Shown here one piece after another: positions 9,462-19,000 of a DNA stretch of 64,000 nucleotides (the first letter of the stretch is position 1; every line of letters starts with the position of its first letter). The DNA is from Roseburia sp. (lineage in GTDB: Bacteria; Bacillota; Clostridia; Oscillospirales; Ruminococcaceae), in assembly GCA_023666265.1 (NCBI GenBank), contig JAMPCH010000001.1:23808-87807 (forward strand), given 5' to 3'. Made by a program: the position numbers and the translations under genes. The notes beneath the pieces are model-generated. The model was not told the DNA's origin. It was given only the letters and a program-made list of their open reading frames with translations, and ran no database searches.

Positions 9462-9650
9462 ATACTAATAACCATAAAAAGCGAACGACTCGCTTTTTTA
9501 ATGCCTTGCCGCCGGACGGCAAGGCGCAGGAGCGCGCTCCTGCGGTTATTCGTATTGTACAACATAACCCGACGCCGGGCGGCGTCTCTTCGGCTACGCC
9601 GAAGTGTTTGAGCTACGGATTATATTCGCAACTCAAACGGTTATTAGTAT
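9462..9650 (+). other. multi-hairpin element closed by a 12-bp terminal stem (pfkA leader)
   Basis: A perfect 12-bp inverted repeat (9462-9473 with 9639-9650) encloses a run of hairpins with almost no bases between them: 9476-9484/9490-9498, 9503-9511/9517-9525, 9526-9533/9536-9543, 9544-9549/9564-9569, 9571-9576/9581-9586, 9588-9594/9598-9604 and 9606-9612/9632-9638. Nearly every base belongs to a stem. No reading frame of note crosses it. It could be a multibranched leader RNA of pfkA or a miniature mobile or palindromic repeat element; the outer repeat is bordered by TA on both sides if its first two bases are taken as a target duplication. Confidence 0.75.
9476..9499 (+). terminator. intrinsic terminator inside the pfkA leader element
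   Basis: A 9-bp stem (AAAAAGCGA with TCGCTTTTT), 5-base loop and a run of six T. It probably ends the whiA-dnaE transcript 80 bases after the dnaE stop. If the promoter at 9420 is real, it would also act as an early attenuator for pfkA. Confidence 0.7.
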
Positions 9651-9710
9651 AAGAACCGCTACGGCGGGCTTCTTAAAATCATCGTTCGGAAACGGAAAGG
9701 GACGGTCAAT

Positions 9711-10682
9711 ATGAAAAAAATCGGTGTTTTAACGAGCGGGGGAGACGCGCCGGGTATGAATGCGGCGATCCGCGCGGTAGTACGCGCGGGGATCAGAAAG
9801 GGCATGGAGGTCTATGGCGTTTATCGCGGCTATAACGGTCTGATCAACGGGGGAGAGAACGGGGGCGTTCAGATCCTCGACGTTCGGAGCGTATCCGACG
9901 TGATCCAGCGCGGCGGTACATTCTTATATACGGCGCGTTGCGCGGAATTTCGTGAAGAGCCGGGGATCATGAAGGCGGTAAAGACCTGTAAGGACTTCGG
10001 GATCGAGGGAATGGTCGTGATCGGCGGGGACGGATCTTTTCGCGGCGCGGCGGATCTATCCGCGCACGGGATCCCCTGTATCGGTCTTCCCGGGACGATC
10101 GACAACGATATAGCCATGACCGAGTATACGATCGGTTATGATACCGCGATGAATACGGCGATGGAGCTGATCGATAAGCTTCGCGATACCGCCTCCTCAC
10201 ACGACCGCTGTTCGGTGGTCGAGGTCATGGGGCGCAGAGCGGGCTATATCGCGCTGAATACGGGGATCGCCTGCGGCGCGACGGCGATCATCACGACCGA
10301 AGTACCGTTTGACATCGACTCGATCATCGCGAAGATCAAACAAACGCATACCAATAATAAGCATCACTTTATCGTCGTTATCTCGGAGGGGATCGGGAAC
10401 GCGACCGAGATCGCGCGGGAGATCGAGGAAAAAACGGGCGTAGAGAGCCGCGCGACGATCTTAGGTCATGTCCAGCGCGGCGGCGCGCCGACGGTACGCG
10501 ACCGCGTAGAGGCGAGTAAAATGGGCTATTACGCCGTCGAACTCCTCGAGAAGGGGATCGGAAATCGCGTCGTCGGCTTAAAGGACGGGAAGGTCATCGA
10601 CGTCGACATTCAGGAAGCGCTCGGTATGAAGAAGGAATTTCCGAAGGATCTCTATAAGATCGCGGACGAGATCAGCTTCTGA
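9711..10682 (+). CDS. pfkA: ATP-dependent 6-phosphofructokinase
   Basis: Committed step of glycolysis, fructose-6-phosphate plus ATP to fructose-1,6-bisphosphate. The protein is 323 residues, normal for bacterial PfkA. Substrate and nucleotide motifs are intact: TSGGDAPGMNAA from residue 9, GGDGS at 105-109 (the ATP-type glycine) and the catalytic PGTIDND at 127-133. MGRRAGY and HVQRGG follow. The start has a GGAAAGGG ribosome site. The long upstream region holds an unusual hairpin array. The gene is followed by the THF riboswitch, so it is probably monocistronic. Confidence 0.97.
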   Translation: MKKIGVLTSGGDAPGMNAAIRAVVRAGIRKGMEVYGVYRGYNGLINGGENGGVQILDVRSVSDVIQRGGTFLYTARCAEFREEPGIMKAVKTCKDFGIEGMVVIGGDGSFRGAADLSAHGIPCIGLPGTIDNDIAMTEYTIGYDTAMNTAMELIDKLRDTASSHDRCSVVEVMGRRAGYIALNTGIACGATAIITTEVPFDIDSIIAKIKQTHTNNKHHFIVVISEGIGNATEIAREIEEKTGVESRATILGHVQRGGAPTVRDRVEASKMGYYAVELLEKGIGNRVVGLKDGKVIDVDIQEALGMKKEFPKDLYKIADEISF

Positions 10683-10700
10683 TCAAAAAAGGCAGGACGA

Positions 10701-10800
10701 ACAGAGTAGAGGATCACGCGTTAAGTGCGTCGCGGACGGAGAGTTGTCGCGGCGACGAAAAGCCGAAAAGGCTTGCGGTGCGGTTCTCGCATCTCGCTGT
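10701..10800 (+). promoter_or_regulatory. tetrahydrofolate (THF) riboswitch
   Basis: The sequence matches the THF-I aptamer: GAGTAGAG followed by GCGTTAAGTG, a GUCGC/GCGAC arm, a GAAA-capped hairpin (AAAGCC with AGGCTT, 10759-10773) and the 3' block GGTGCGGTTCTCGCATC. The outer helix ACAG/CTGT (10701-10704 with 10797-10800) and the helix GAGGATC/GGTTCTC pair correctly, including wobbles. This class is known upstream of folT and folate genes in Firmicutes, and the next gene is a folT-type ECF S component. I am confident of the class from motif order alone. Confidence 0.92.
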
Positions 10801-10855
10801 ACATAGATTTTAAAAACGGGAACGTTTTTTGAAGGATTGCTCCCGTCGGGTATCG

Positions 10856-10896
10856 GCTTATCCGGGTTTTATGTATCGGCGTAAAGGAGGATAAGC
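10856..10896 (+). promoter_or_regulatory. Shine-Dalgarno sequestering hairpin of the THF riboswitch
   Basis: The 8 bases 10856-10863 (GCTTATCC) are exactly complementary to 10889-10896 (GGATAAGC). The latter overlaps the end of the ribosome binding site AAAGGAGG and stops one base before the ATG of folT. Pairing would hide the ribosome site, so the riboswitch probably works on translation. A weaker A/T-rich hairpin with a T-run (10811-10830) lies between and could add termination. Confidence 0.6.
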
Positions 10897-10897
10897 G

Positions 10898-11497
10898 ATG
10901 ATCAAGGGGATCTTACGTGTCTTTAAGCGCTCGGCGAAGGAGCTTACCGAGCTTCGGAGCATTGCGGCGATCGGCGTGCTTTTGGCGGCGGCGGTCGTTT
11001 TGGACGGCTTCGGCTCGGTCAGGATCGGCGAATATTTAAAGATCAATTTCGCTTTTTTACCGCTCGCGATGGTCGGGATCTTGTTCGGTCCCGTTTCGGG
11101 TTCGGCGGCGGGGCTTCTCGTGGATCTGATCGGCTATCTGGTCAATCCGATCGGCGGCTTTATCCCCGCGCTGATGCTGATCACCGCGCTCGAGGGCTTT
11201 ATATACGGGGCGGTTTTATATCGGCTAAAGGCGGAGAAAAGTGTGATCGTCTTGATTCGGATCGTTCTTTCACGGTTGTTGGTATGTACGATCTGTAACC
11301 TTACGCTGAATACGCTGGCGCTGTACGGCTTTGGGCTGATCTCGGCGGAAAGCTTTACGGCGGCGTTTACCGCGCGGATCGCGACGAACGTGATCACGTT
11401 TTGTCTCGGCTCGTATATGATGATGGCGGTATTGATTCCGCTGAAGCGTTTTTATGAGCTTCATATCCGTCGCTCCTCGGGGCGGCAGGCATTATAA
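10898..11497 (+). CDS. folT: folate ECF transporter S component
   Basis: Integral membrane substrate-binding subunit of an energy-coupling factor transporter for folates. The 199-residue protein shows about five to six hydrophobic segments, beginning near residue 20 (SIAAIGVLLAAAVVLD). It carries the S-component hallmark region INFAFLPLAMVGILFGPVSG. Specificity for folate is inferred from the THF riboswitch directly upstream together with family resemblance. The EcfA/EcfA'/EcfT module is not in the window and would be shared from elsewhere. proC begins 20 bases downstream. Confidence 0.87.
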   Translation: MIKGILRVFKRSAKELTELRSIAAIGVLLAAAVVLDGFGSVRIGEYLKINFAFLPLAMVGILFGPVSGSAAGLLVDLIGYLVNPIGGFIPALMLITALEGFIYGAVLYRLKAEKSVIVLIRIVLSRLLVCTICNLTLNTLALYGFGLISAESFTAAFTARIATNVITFCLGSYMMMAVLIPLKRFYELHIRRSSGRQAL

Positions 11498-11517
11498 AGA
11501 AAAGAGAGGAGAAGCCG

Positions 11518-12303
11518 ATGGTTCATTTAGGTGTGATCGGTACGGGAAATATGGGCTCCGCGATCGTTCGCGGGATCAAAAAAGGCGGGCTCGAGGTCAA
11601 GATCTTTGCGTTTGATAAAGATGCCGTAAAGCTGAACGCGCTTCCCGTCGCGGCTTGCGCGGACGAAAAAGAAGTCGTGCGTCGCGGTCGGTACGTTCTT
11701 TTAGCGGTAAAGCCCCAGCTTTTGGGCGGGGTCTTGGAGACGATCAAGGACGAGGTGACGGCGGATACCGTCTTTATTTCCATTTGCGCGGGCGTATCGG
11801 CGGAGTTTATCCGTTCTCATACGCTCCCCTCGGCGAAGGTGATCTTGGTGATGCCGAATACGCCGATGATGCTCGGCTATGGCGCGAGCGCGATCGCGCG
11901 GAGCGAAAACGTGACGGAGGAGGAGTTTTCCTTCGCCTGTTCCGTTTTTTCCTGTTGCGGGATCGCCGAGGAGATCCCGATGGATAAAATGAAGGAGATC
12001 ATTTGTATCAACGGAAGCTCTCCGGCTTTTATCTATCTTTTCGCCAAGGGCTTTTTGGATCACGCGGCGGAGAGCGGGATCGCTCCCGACGCGGCGCTTC
12101 GTTTATTTTCCGCTTCTCTGATCGGGGCGGCGAAAATGTTGACCGAGTCCGATATGACGGCGGATCAGCTGATCCGTCAGGTGTCTTCTCCCGGCGGGAC
12201 GACCGTCGCCGGGCTTGAAAAGCTTTATGAGGGCGATTTTTTAGGGGATATTGTTTCCGCTTGTAAGGCTTGCACCAAAAGAGCTTATGAATTGGGCGGG
12301 TAA
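11518..12303 (+). CDS. proC: pyrroline-5-carboxylate reductase
   Basis: Last step of proline synthesis, reducing 1-pyrroline-5-carboxylate with NAD(P)H. The Rossmann motif GVIGTGNMGSAI is at the N-terminus. The C-terminal dimerisation and substrate region carries INGSSPAFIYLFAKG and the signature SSPGGTTVAGLEKL. Length 261 residues is normal. It sits 20 bases after folT with a GAGAGGAG ribosome site and is followed at once by a strong terminator, so it closes the folT transcript. Confidence 0.95.
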   Translation: MVHLGVIGTGNMGSAIVRGIKKGGLEVKIFAFDKDAVKLNALPVAACADEKEVVRRGRYVLLAVKPQLLGGVLETIKDEVTADTVFISICAGVSAEFIRSHTLPSAKVILVMPNTPMMLGYGASAIARSENVTEEEFSFACSVFSCCGIAEEIPMDKMKEIICINGSSPAFIYLFAKGFLDHAAESGIAPDAALRLFSASLIGAAKMLTESDMTADQLIRQVSSPGGTTVAGLEKLYEGDFLGDIVSACKACTKRAYELGG

Positions 12304-12338
12304 AAATACGGGTGAATTATTTCACCCGTATTTTTGTG
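12302..12338 (+). terminator. intrinsic terminator after proC
   Basis: Perfect 15-bp stem 12302-12316 with 12321-12335, 4-base loop, ending in a T-run. The A-rich 5' arm makes it usable on both strands. Confidence 0.9.
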
Positions 12339-12375
12339 CGTTTTTTTGAAAAATCCGAAATATTCAAAAAAGATA

Positions 12376-12404
12376 TTGAAAAAACGCTCCGAATAGTGTA
12401 TAAT
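12376..12404 (+). promoter_or_regulatory. sigma-A promoter of the pyr cluster
   Basis: TTGAAA at 12376-12381, 17-base spacer, TATAAT at 12399-12404. The predicted leader is about 135 bases before pyrC. Confidence 0.8.
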
Positions 12405-12446
12405 AAAATGAATATAGCTTTTTAGGACGATTTAAGGAAGGTCTGC

Positions 12447-12480
12447 GCCGTCTCGGGTCGGTTCTAAAGCGGCGTTTTGT
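12447..12480 (+). promoter_or_regulatory. GC hairpin followed by T-run in the pyrC leader
   Basis: CGCCG at 12448-12452 can pair with CGGCG at 12472-12476, directly followed by TTTT. It resembles a weak terminator and may be an attenuator. I see no clear PyrR-binding loop. Confidence 0.35.
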
Positions 12481-12546
12481 ATCGGGATACGATATGGGAT
12501 CAAAAGGGCGGCTTCGGACAACAGGAAAGAGAAAGCAAGGTAATGT

Positions 12547-13833
12547 ATGAGGATTTTATTGAAGGACGGCTATGCCGTTGACAGCAAAAATCGATACGAG
12601 GGGAAGAGGGACATTCTGATCCGCGACGGGGTGATCGAGGCGGTCGCGGCGCATATCGAGACCGAGGCGGATCGGGCGATCGACTGCGCGGGGTTGACCG
12701 TTCTTCCGGGGCTTTGCGATATGCACGTACACTTTCGCGATCCCGGACAGACCCATAAAGAGGATCTTTTTACCGGCGCGGCGGCGGCGGCGGCGGGCGG
12801 TGTGACCGCCGTCGCCTGTATGCCGAATACGTCGCCCGTTTGTGATACGCCCGAGACGATCCGTATGATCGTCGAAAAGGCTCGCTCCGCCAAGATAAAG
12901 ATTTATCCCGTCGGCTGTATCACGAAGGGTCTAAAAGGGGAGGCGCTTTGCGACTTCCCCGCGCTTCGCGAAGCGGGCGCGGTCGCCGTTTCCGACGACG
13001 GGAGACCCGTAAGGAACGCGCGTTTAATGGGCGAAGCGATGCTTCGCGCGCATTACGCGGGGCTTAGGGTCATCTCTCATTGTGAGGATCTCGACATCAT
13101 CAACGGCGGGATCGCCAACACGGGGAAGATTTCGCGCGAGCTCGGCGTAAAGGGAATGCACCGATCGAGCGAAAATATCGTGACCGCGCGGGAGATCCAA
13201 CTCGCGAACGACCTCGAAATGCCGATCCATATCGCGCACGTCTCGACGAAGGAGGTCGTAACGCTCCTTAGGAACGCGATCAAGCGCGGCGTCCTTGTGA
13301 CGAGCGAAACCGCGCCGCATTACTTCACCCTGACCGATGAAAAGCTTTTGTGCCGCGACGCGGATTATCGAATGAACCCGCCCCTTCGCTGTGACGACGA
13401 CGTTGAGGCGATCAAGACGGCGGTCGCGGACGGGACGATCGACTGTATCGTGACCGACCACGCGCCTCATACCGCCGAGGAAAAGTCGGACTTTTTGACC
13501 GCGCCGAACGGCGTCGTCGGACTCGAGACCTCACTCGCCGTAACGCTGACGCAGTTGTATCATACGGGGCGGATCGGACTGATCCAAATCGTAAAAATGA
13601 TGTGTGAAACGCCGCGAAGGCTTCTCGGGATCGAGGGCGGAAGCCTCGAGGCAGGTGAACCCGCAGACATCGCGATCGTGGATCTGAATGAGGAATGGAC
13701 GGTCGAACCCGAAAAATTACATTCCAGATCAAAAAACACCTGCTTTAAGGGAATGACCTTAAAGGGAAGGGTAAAATATACGCTCGTAAACGGCGAGATT
13801 GTTTATCGGGACGAGACGGAAAGGAAGGAATAA
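12547..13833 (+). CDS. pyrC: dihydroorotase
   Basis: Zinc amidohydrolase making dihydroorotate from carbamoyl aspartate (pyrimidine synthesis). The 428-residue length and motifs mark the class I, Bacillus-type enzyme: metal ligands in DMHVHFRDPGQTHKED near residue 58, then ACMPNT, HCED, and DHAPHT near 303. It is the first gene after the pyr promoter. The stop codon is one base from the pyrF start codon, indicating translational coupling. pyrB, normally upstream or adjacent, is not in the window. Confidence 0.96.
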   Translation: MRILLKDGYAVDSKNRYEGKRDILIRDGVIEAVAAHIETEADRAIDCAGLTVLPGLCDMHVHFRDPGQTHKEDLFTGAAAAAAGGVTAVACMPNTSPVCDTPETIRMIVEKARSAKIKIYPVGCITKGLKGEALCDFPALREAGAVAVSDDGRPVRNARLMGEAMLRAHYAGLRVISHCEDLDIINGGIANTGKISRELGVKGMHRSSENIVTAREIQLANDLEMPIHIAHVSTKEVVTLLRNAIKRGVLVTSETAPHYFTLTDEKLLCRDADYRMNPPLRCDDDVEAIKTAVADGTIDCIVTDHAPHTAEEKSDFLTAPNGVVGLETSLAVTLTQLYHTGRIGLIQIVKMMCETPRRLLGIEGGSLEAGEPADIAIVDLNEEWTVEPEKLHSRSKNTCFKGMTLKGRVKYTLVNGEIVYRDETERKE

Positions 13834-13834
13834 T

Positions 13835-14767
13835 ATGTCATTTGACCGATTGATCGAAAATATCGTAAGAACACAAAATCCGAGCGTCGCAGGACTCGAC
13901 CCTAAGCTCGAATATGTCCCCGCCTATATCCGGGAAAAGGCTTTTGATAAATACGGCGAGACCTTAAAGGGCGCGGCGAAGGCGCTCCTCGAGTTTAATA
14001 AGGGGCTGATCGACGCGCTTTGCGGGATCGTCCCGGCGGTGAAGCCGCAGGCGGCTTATTACGAAATGTACGGACCGGCGGGGATGAAAACGCTTTATAA
14101 GACCCAAGAATACGCGCGGGCGAAAGGGCTTTTTGTCATCACGGACGCGAAGAGGAACGACATCGGGGCGACGATGGAGGCTTACGCCTCCGCGCATTTG
14201 GGACGCGTCACCGTCGGGAGCAACGAGTTCTCCCCCTTTCCGTCGGACGCGCTCACCGTAAACGGTTATCTCGGGTCGGACGGGATCAAGCCGCTAATCG
14301 ATGCTTGTCAAAAATACGACAAGGGGATCTTTGTTCTCGCTAAGACCTCAAACCCCTCCTCGGGCGAGCTTCAAGATCGGCTGATCGACGGCGAGCCGAT
14401 CTATCGGCGCATGGGAAAAATGTGCGCCGAATGGGGAAAGCCGCTCATGGGGAAGTATGGGTACAGCGGGGTCGGGATCGTTGCGGGCGCGACCTATCCC
14501 GACCAGCTCGCCGAGCTTCGCGGCGAGCTTCCGACGACCTTCTTCCTGATCCCCGGCTACGGGGCGCAGGGCGGAGGAGCGGCGGGCGTCGCGCCGGCTT
14601 TTGATCGAAACGGCTTGGGCGGGATCGTCAACAGCTCCCGCGCGATCATGTGCGCTTATCAAAAAGAGGGCTGTTCCGAGTGCGATTACGCGGGCGCGGC
14701 TTATCGCGAGGCGCTCCGTATGAAGGAGGATCTGATGTCTCAGATCAAGGAGATCCGCCTCCCGTAG
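13835..14767 (+). CDS. pyrF: orotidine-5'-phosphate decarboxylase, type 2
   Basis: Decarboxylates OMP to UMP. The 310-residue length and motif arrangement (AGLDPK near the N-terminus, catalytic TDAKRNDIG near residue 105, PGYGAQGG near 250) match the longer type 2 OMP decarboxylases rather than the 230-residue type 1. The ATG at 13835 has an AAGGAAGG ribosome site overlapping the end of pyrC. An upstream in-frame start exists but lies inside pyrC and has no support. Confidence 0.95.
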   Translation: MSFDRLIENIVRTQNPSVAGLDPKLEYVPAYIREKAFDKYGETLKGAAKALLEFNKGLIDALCGIVPAVKPQAAYYEMYGPAGMKTLYKTQEYARAKGLFVITDAKRNDIGATMEAYASAHLGRVTVGSNEFSPFPSDALTVNGYLGSDGIKPLIDACQKYDKGIFVLAKTSNPSSGELQDRLIDGEPIYRRMGKMCAEWGKPLMGKYGYSGVGIVAGATYPDQLAELRGELPTTFFLIPGYGAQGGGAAGVAPAFDRNGLGGIVNSSRAIMCAYQKEGCSECDYAGAAYREALRMKEDLMSQIKEIRLP

Positions 14768-14826
14768 GGGCTTTGGGCGACAGCACGCCTTCCCAAAAAA
14801 TATTTTAACGTTTTTGGGTCGAATTT

Positions 14827-14890
14827 CGCCGCGTTTTGTTCGTCGGCGCTTTTAGGACAGGCGCGGATACCGCGAGACGCGGTTTAATAT
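14827..14890 (+). promoter_or_regulatory. possible attenuator before carA
   Basis: Two short hairpins share one arm: CGCGG 14862-14866 pairs with CCGCG 14870-14874, and the same CCGCG pairs with CGCGG 14878-14882, which is followed by TTTAATAT. They cannot form together. Upstream, CGCCG 14827-14831 pairs with CGGCG 14844-14848 before CTTTT. This looks like an attenuator but no ligand site is recognisable. Confidence 0.35.
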
Positions 14891-14914
14891 AGAAGAGTGA
14901 TACGGAGGTTGCAA

Positions 14915-16009
14915 ATGGATTTTGCAAATTACAAAAAGGCATTTTTGATCCTCGCGGACGGAACGGTCTTCGAGGGAAAGTCGTTCGGCGCGTCGGGGAC
15001 CGTGATCGGCGAGATCGTATTCACGACGGCGATGACGGGCTATGAGGAGACGCTGACCGATCCGAGCTACTGTGGTCAGCTCGTGACCCAGACCTTTCCT
15101 TTGATCGGAAATTACGGGACGAACGAGTCCGACCGCGAGTCGAACGGGAGCGTGGTCGCGGGTTATATCGTGCGCGAGCATTGCGAAATGCCGTCGAACT
15201 TCCGCTCGGAGGGGACGATCGACGCTTTTTTAAAGAAATACGGGATCATCGGGCTTTATGACATCGATACTCGCCGTTTAACGCGGATCATTCGCGAGAT
15301 CGGCGTTATGAACGGGATGATCACCGATCAAGCGGATCTTCCCAAGGATAAGGCGCTCGAGGAGATCCGGGCGTTTCGGATCGGGCGCGTCGTCCCGAAG
15401 GTGAGCGTCTCAAAGCCGGAGCGTTACCCCGTCGAGAACGCGCGCTTTAAGGTCGCGATGATCGATTACGGATATAAGCATAATATCCGAAAGGAGCTCG
15501 TTAAGCGCGGCTGTGACGTAACGGTCTTCCCATATAACGTGACCGCCGAGGAAATCCTCGCGTTTGAGCCCGACGGGATCATGCTCTCAAACGGTCCCGG
15601 CGACCCCGAGCTAAATCCCGAGTCGATCGAGACGCTCAAAAAGCTGATCCCCGCGAAGATCCCGACCTTTGGGATCTGTCTCGGACATCAGCTCTTGGCG
15701 CTCGCGAACGGCGCGAAAACGGTCAAGCTTAAATACGGTCATCGCGGGGAAAATCAGCCCGTAACGGATCTCGATCTCGGGCGGACGTTTATCACCTCCC
15801 AAAATCACGGATACGCGGTCGTCGGCGACTCGATCCCGCCCGAGGCGGGGAAGATGAGCCACGTAAACGGGAACGATCGGACCTGTGAGGGCGTTCGCTA
15901 TCGGAACGCGCCCGCTTTTACGGTCCAGTTTCACCCCGAGGCTTGCGGCGGACCGCAGGATACCGCGTATTTATTCGACGAGTTTATTGAGTTAATGGAG
16001 GGTAAGTAA
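14915..16009 (+). CDS. carA: carbamoyl-phosphate synthase small subunit
   Basis: Glutaminase subunit that passes ammonia to CarB. The 364-residue protein has the N-terminal CPSase domain (FLILADGTVFEGKSFG) and the class I glutamine amidotransferase domain with the nucleophile Cys in GICLGHQLLALA, plus FITSQNHGYAV and FHPEACGGP. The ATG at 14915 with GGAGG at 14904-14908 is preferred to a GTG six codons upstream. carB follows with no gap. Confidence 0.96.
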   Translation: MDFANYKKAFLILADGTVFEGKSFGASGTVIGEIVFTTAMTGYEETLTDPSYCGQLVTQTFPLIGNYGTNESDRESNGSVVAGYIVREHCEMPSNFRSEGTIDAFLKKYGIIGLYDIDTRRLTRIIREIGVMNGMITDQADLPKDKALEEIRAFRIGRVVPKVSVSKPERYPVENARFKVAMIDYGYKHNIRKELVKRGCDVTVFPYNVTAEEILAFEPDGIMLSNGPGDPELNPESIETLKKLIPAKIPTFGICLGHQLLALANGAKTVKLKYGHRGENQPVTDLDLGRTFITSQNHGYAVVGDSIPPEAGKMSHVNGNDRTCEGVRYRNAPAFTVQFHPEACGGPQDTAYLFDEFIELMEGK

Positions 16010-19000
16010 ATGCCGTTAAGAAGCGATATAAAAAAGGTGCTCGTGATCGGGTCGGGTCCGATCGTGATCGGACAAGCCGCCGAGTTCGACTACGCGGGGA
16101 CACAGGCTTGTCGCGCCCTGAAGCAGGAGGGGCTTGAGGTCGTTCTCGTCAACTCTAACCCCGCGACGATCATGACGGATAAGCATATGGCGGATAAGAT
16201 CTATATAGAACCGCTCACGCTCGACTGTGTAAAACGGATCATCAGGATCGAGAAGCCGGACAGTATTCTTTCCACGCTCGGCGGTCAGACGGGTCTGACG
16301 CTCTCCATGCAACTCGCCGAAGAAGGCTTTCTCACGGAAAATAACGTAAAGCTCCTCGGCGCGAACCCCGAGACGATCCATAAGGCGGAGGATCGTCAGG
16401 CGTTTAAGGACACGATGGAGGAGATCGGCGAGCCTTGTATCCCCTCAAAGGTCGTGGAGACGGTCGAGGACGCGATGGCTTTCGCCGAGGTGATCAAGTA
16501 CCCCGTGATCGTCCGCCCCGCGTTTACGCTCGGCGGGACGGGCGGCGGGATCGCCAACGACCCCGAGGAGCTTCACGAGATCGCGACGAACGGGCTTCGC
16601 CTTTCCCCGATCACTCAGATCTTGGTGGAAAAGTGCATTTCCGGCTGGAAGGAGATCGAGTTTGAGGTGATCCGCGACGCGAAGGGGAACGTCATCACCG
16701 TTTGTTCGATGGAAAATTTTGATCCCGTCGGCGTACATACGGGCGACAGTATCGTCGTCGCCCCCGCCGTTACGCTCTCCGATAAAGAGTATCAGATGCT
16801 CCGCACGGCGGCGCTCAATATTATTCAGGCGCTAAAGGTCGAGGGGGGCTGTAACTGTCAGTTCGCGCTACACCCGACTTCGTTTGAATACGCCGTGATC
16901 GAGGTCAATCCGCGTGTATCGCGCTCCTCCGCGCTCGCCTCAAAGGCGACGGGCTATCCGATCGCGAAGGTCGCAACGCGGATCGCGATCGGTTATTCGC
17001 TCGACGAGATCGTCAATCAAGTAACGGGGAAGACCTACGCCTGCTTCGAGCCGGCGATCGATTATTTAGTCGTTAAATTCCCGAAATGGCCGTTCGATAA
17101 ATTCGTCTACGCCAAAAAGACGCTCGGAACACAGATGAAGGCGACGGGCGAGATCATGGCGATCGGTTCGAGCTTTGAGGCGGCGATGATGAAGGCGGTT
17201 CGCTCGATCGAGCTCGGGCTGGATACCATGACAAAGCCGCAATTCACAAGGCTTACCGACGCGGAGGTCGAAAGGAAGCTTTACGACGTGGACGTAGATC
17301 GTTCTTTCTGTATTTTTGAGGCGCTCAAGCGGGGGATCTCCACGGAGAAGATCCACGAGATCACGATGGTGGACTGTTGGTTTATCGACAAGCTAAAAAA
17401 TCTCGCCGACCTCGAGAAATGGCTCGCCGAGGGCGAGCTGACCCAAGAGAAATACGATACGGCGAAAAAATACTGTTATCTTGACCGCTCGATCGAGAAG
17501 ATCTCGGGGCAAGTGTTAGACGAGCGCGGGATCAAAAGGAAGACGGCGGTCTATAAAATGGTCGATACCTGCGCGGCGGAATTTTCTGCGGATACGCCGT
17601 ATTTTTACAGCACCTTTGACGAGGAGAACGAGGCGGCGGAGTTTATCGCTCAGCATCCGACCGATAAGAAAAAGATCATCGTTTTCGGTTCGGGTCCGAT
17701 TCGGATCGGACAGGGAATCGAGTTCGACTACTGTTCGGTACACTGTGTATGGGCGCTGAAGGAGATGGGCTATGAGGCGATCATCTGTAACAACAACCCC
17801 GAGACGGTCTCGACCGATTTTGATACGGGCGACCGACTTTATTTCGACCCGCTGACCTTTGAGGACGTGGACGCGCTCCTCGCGACCGAGAAGCCCTACG
17901 GCGTTGTCGTCCAGTTCGGCGGACAGACGGCGATCAAGCTCACGAAGCATTTACAGGAGGTCGGCGCGAGGATCCTCGGGACGTCGGCGGAGAGTATCGA
18001 CGCGGCGGAGGATAGGGAGCTTTTTGACGAGCTTCTTGAGCGTTGCGGGATCCCGCGTCCCTCGGGCGAGACCGTATTCACGACCGAGGAGGCGCTTAAA
18101 ACCGCAGAAAAGCTCGGATACCCCGTCCTGCTTCGTCCCTCGTATGTACTCGGCGGACAGAATATGATCATCGCGCATTGTGACAGCGACGTCGTCGAAT
18201 ATATGGATATTATTACACAGACAAAGCTCGAGAACCCCGTCCTCATCGATAAATATTTAATGGGGACGGAGGTCGAGGTCGACGCGATCTGTGACGGGAC
18301 GGATTTCCTGATCCCCGGGATCATGGAGCATATCGAGCGCGCGGGCGTTCATTCGGGCGACAGTATCTCGGTCTATCCCGCTCGGACGCTTTCCGAGCGT
18401 ACCCGTCGGACGATCGTCTCTTATACCGAGCGGCTGGCGAAGGCGCTGAACGTGATCGGGCTGGTAAATATCCAGTACGTCGTCTATAACGACGAGGTCT
18501 ATGTGATCGAGGTCAATCCGCGCTCCTCGCGTACCGTTCCGTATATTTCCAAGGTCACGGGCGTCCAGATGGTGGACGTCGCGACGAAGATCATGCTCGG
18601 GCAGAGCCTAAAGGAGCAGGGCTTTGAGAGCGGGCTTTATCCCGAAGGAAAGTATGTCGCGGTAAAAGTCCCCGTATTCAGCTTTGAGAAGCTCCACGAC
18701 GTCGATACCCAGCTCGGACCGGAAATGAAGTCGACGGGCGAATGTCTCGGGATCGCGCAGACCTTCCACGAGGCGTTATATAAAGGCTTGATCGCGGCGG
18801 GCTTTAAAATGTTTAACAAGGGCGGCGTTCTGTTCTCCGTTCGTAACGCGGATAAGCCCGAGATCATCGAGCTGGCGAGCCGATTTGAGAAGCTCGGATT
18901 TGAGATCTACGCGACGAGCGGGACGGCGTCTATGTTAAATCGGAATATGATCGCGACGAATTTCACCTATCGCGTGAACGAGGGACAAGAGCCGAATATC

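Noticed and set aside
9462..9650. tRNA gene or integron attC site
   Set aside because: Seven hairpins and no T-loop, anticodon or acceptor features; no integrase gene and no attC-type R boxes.
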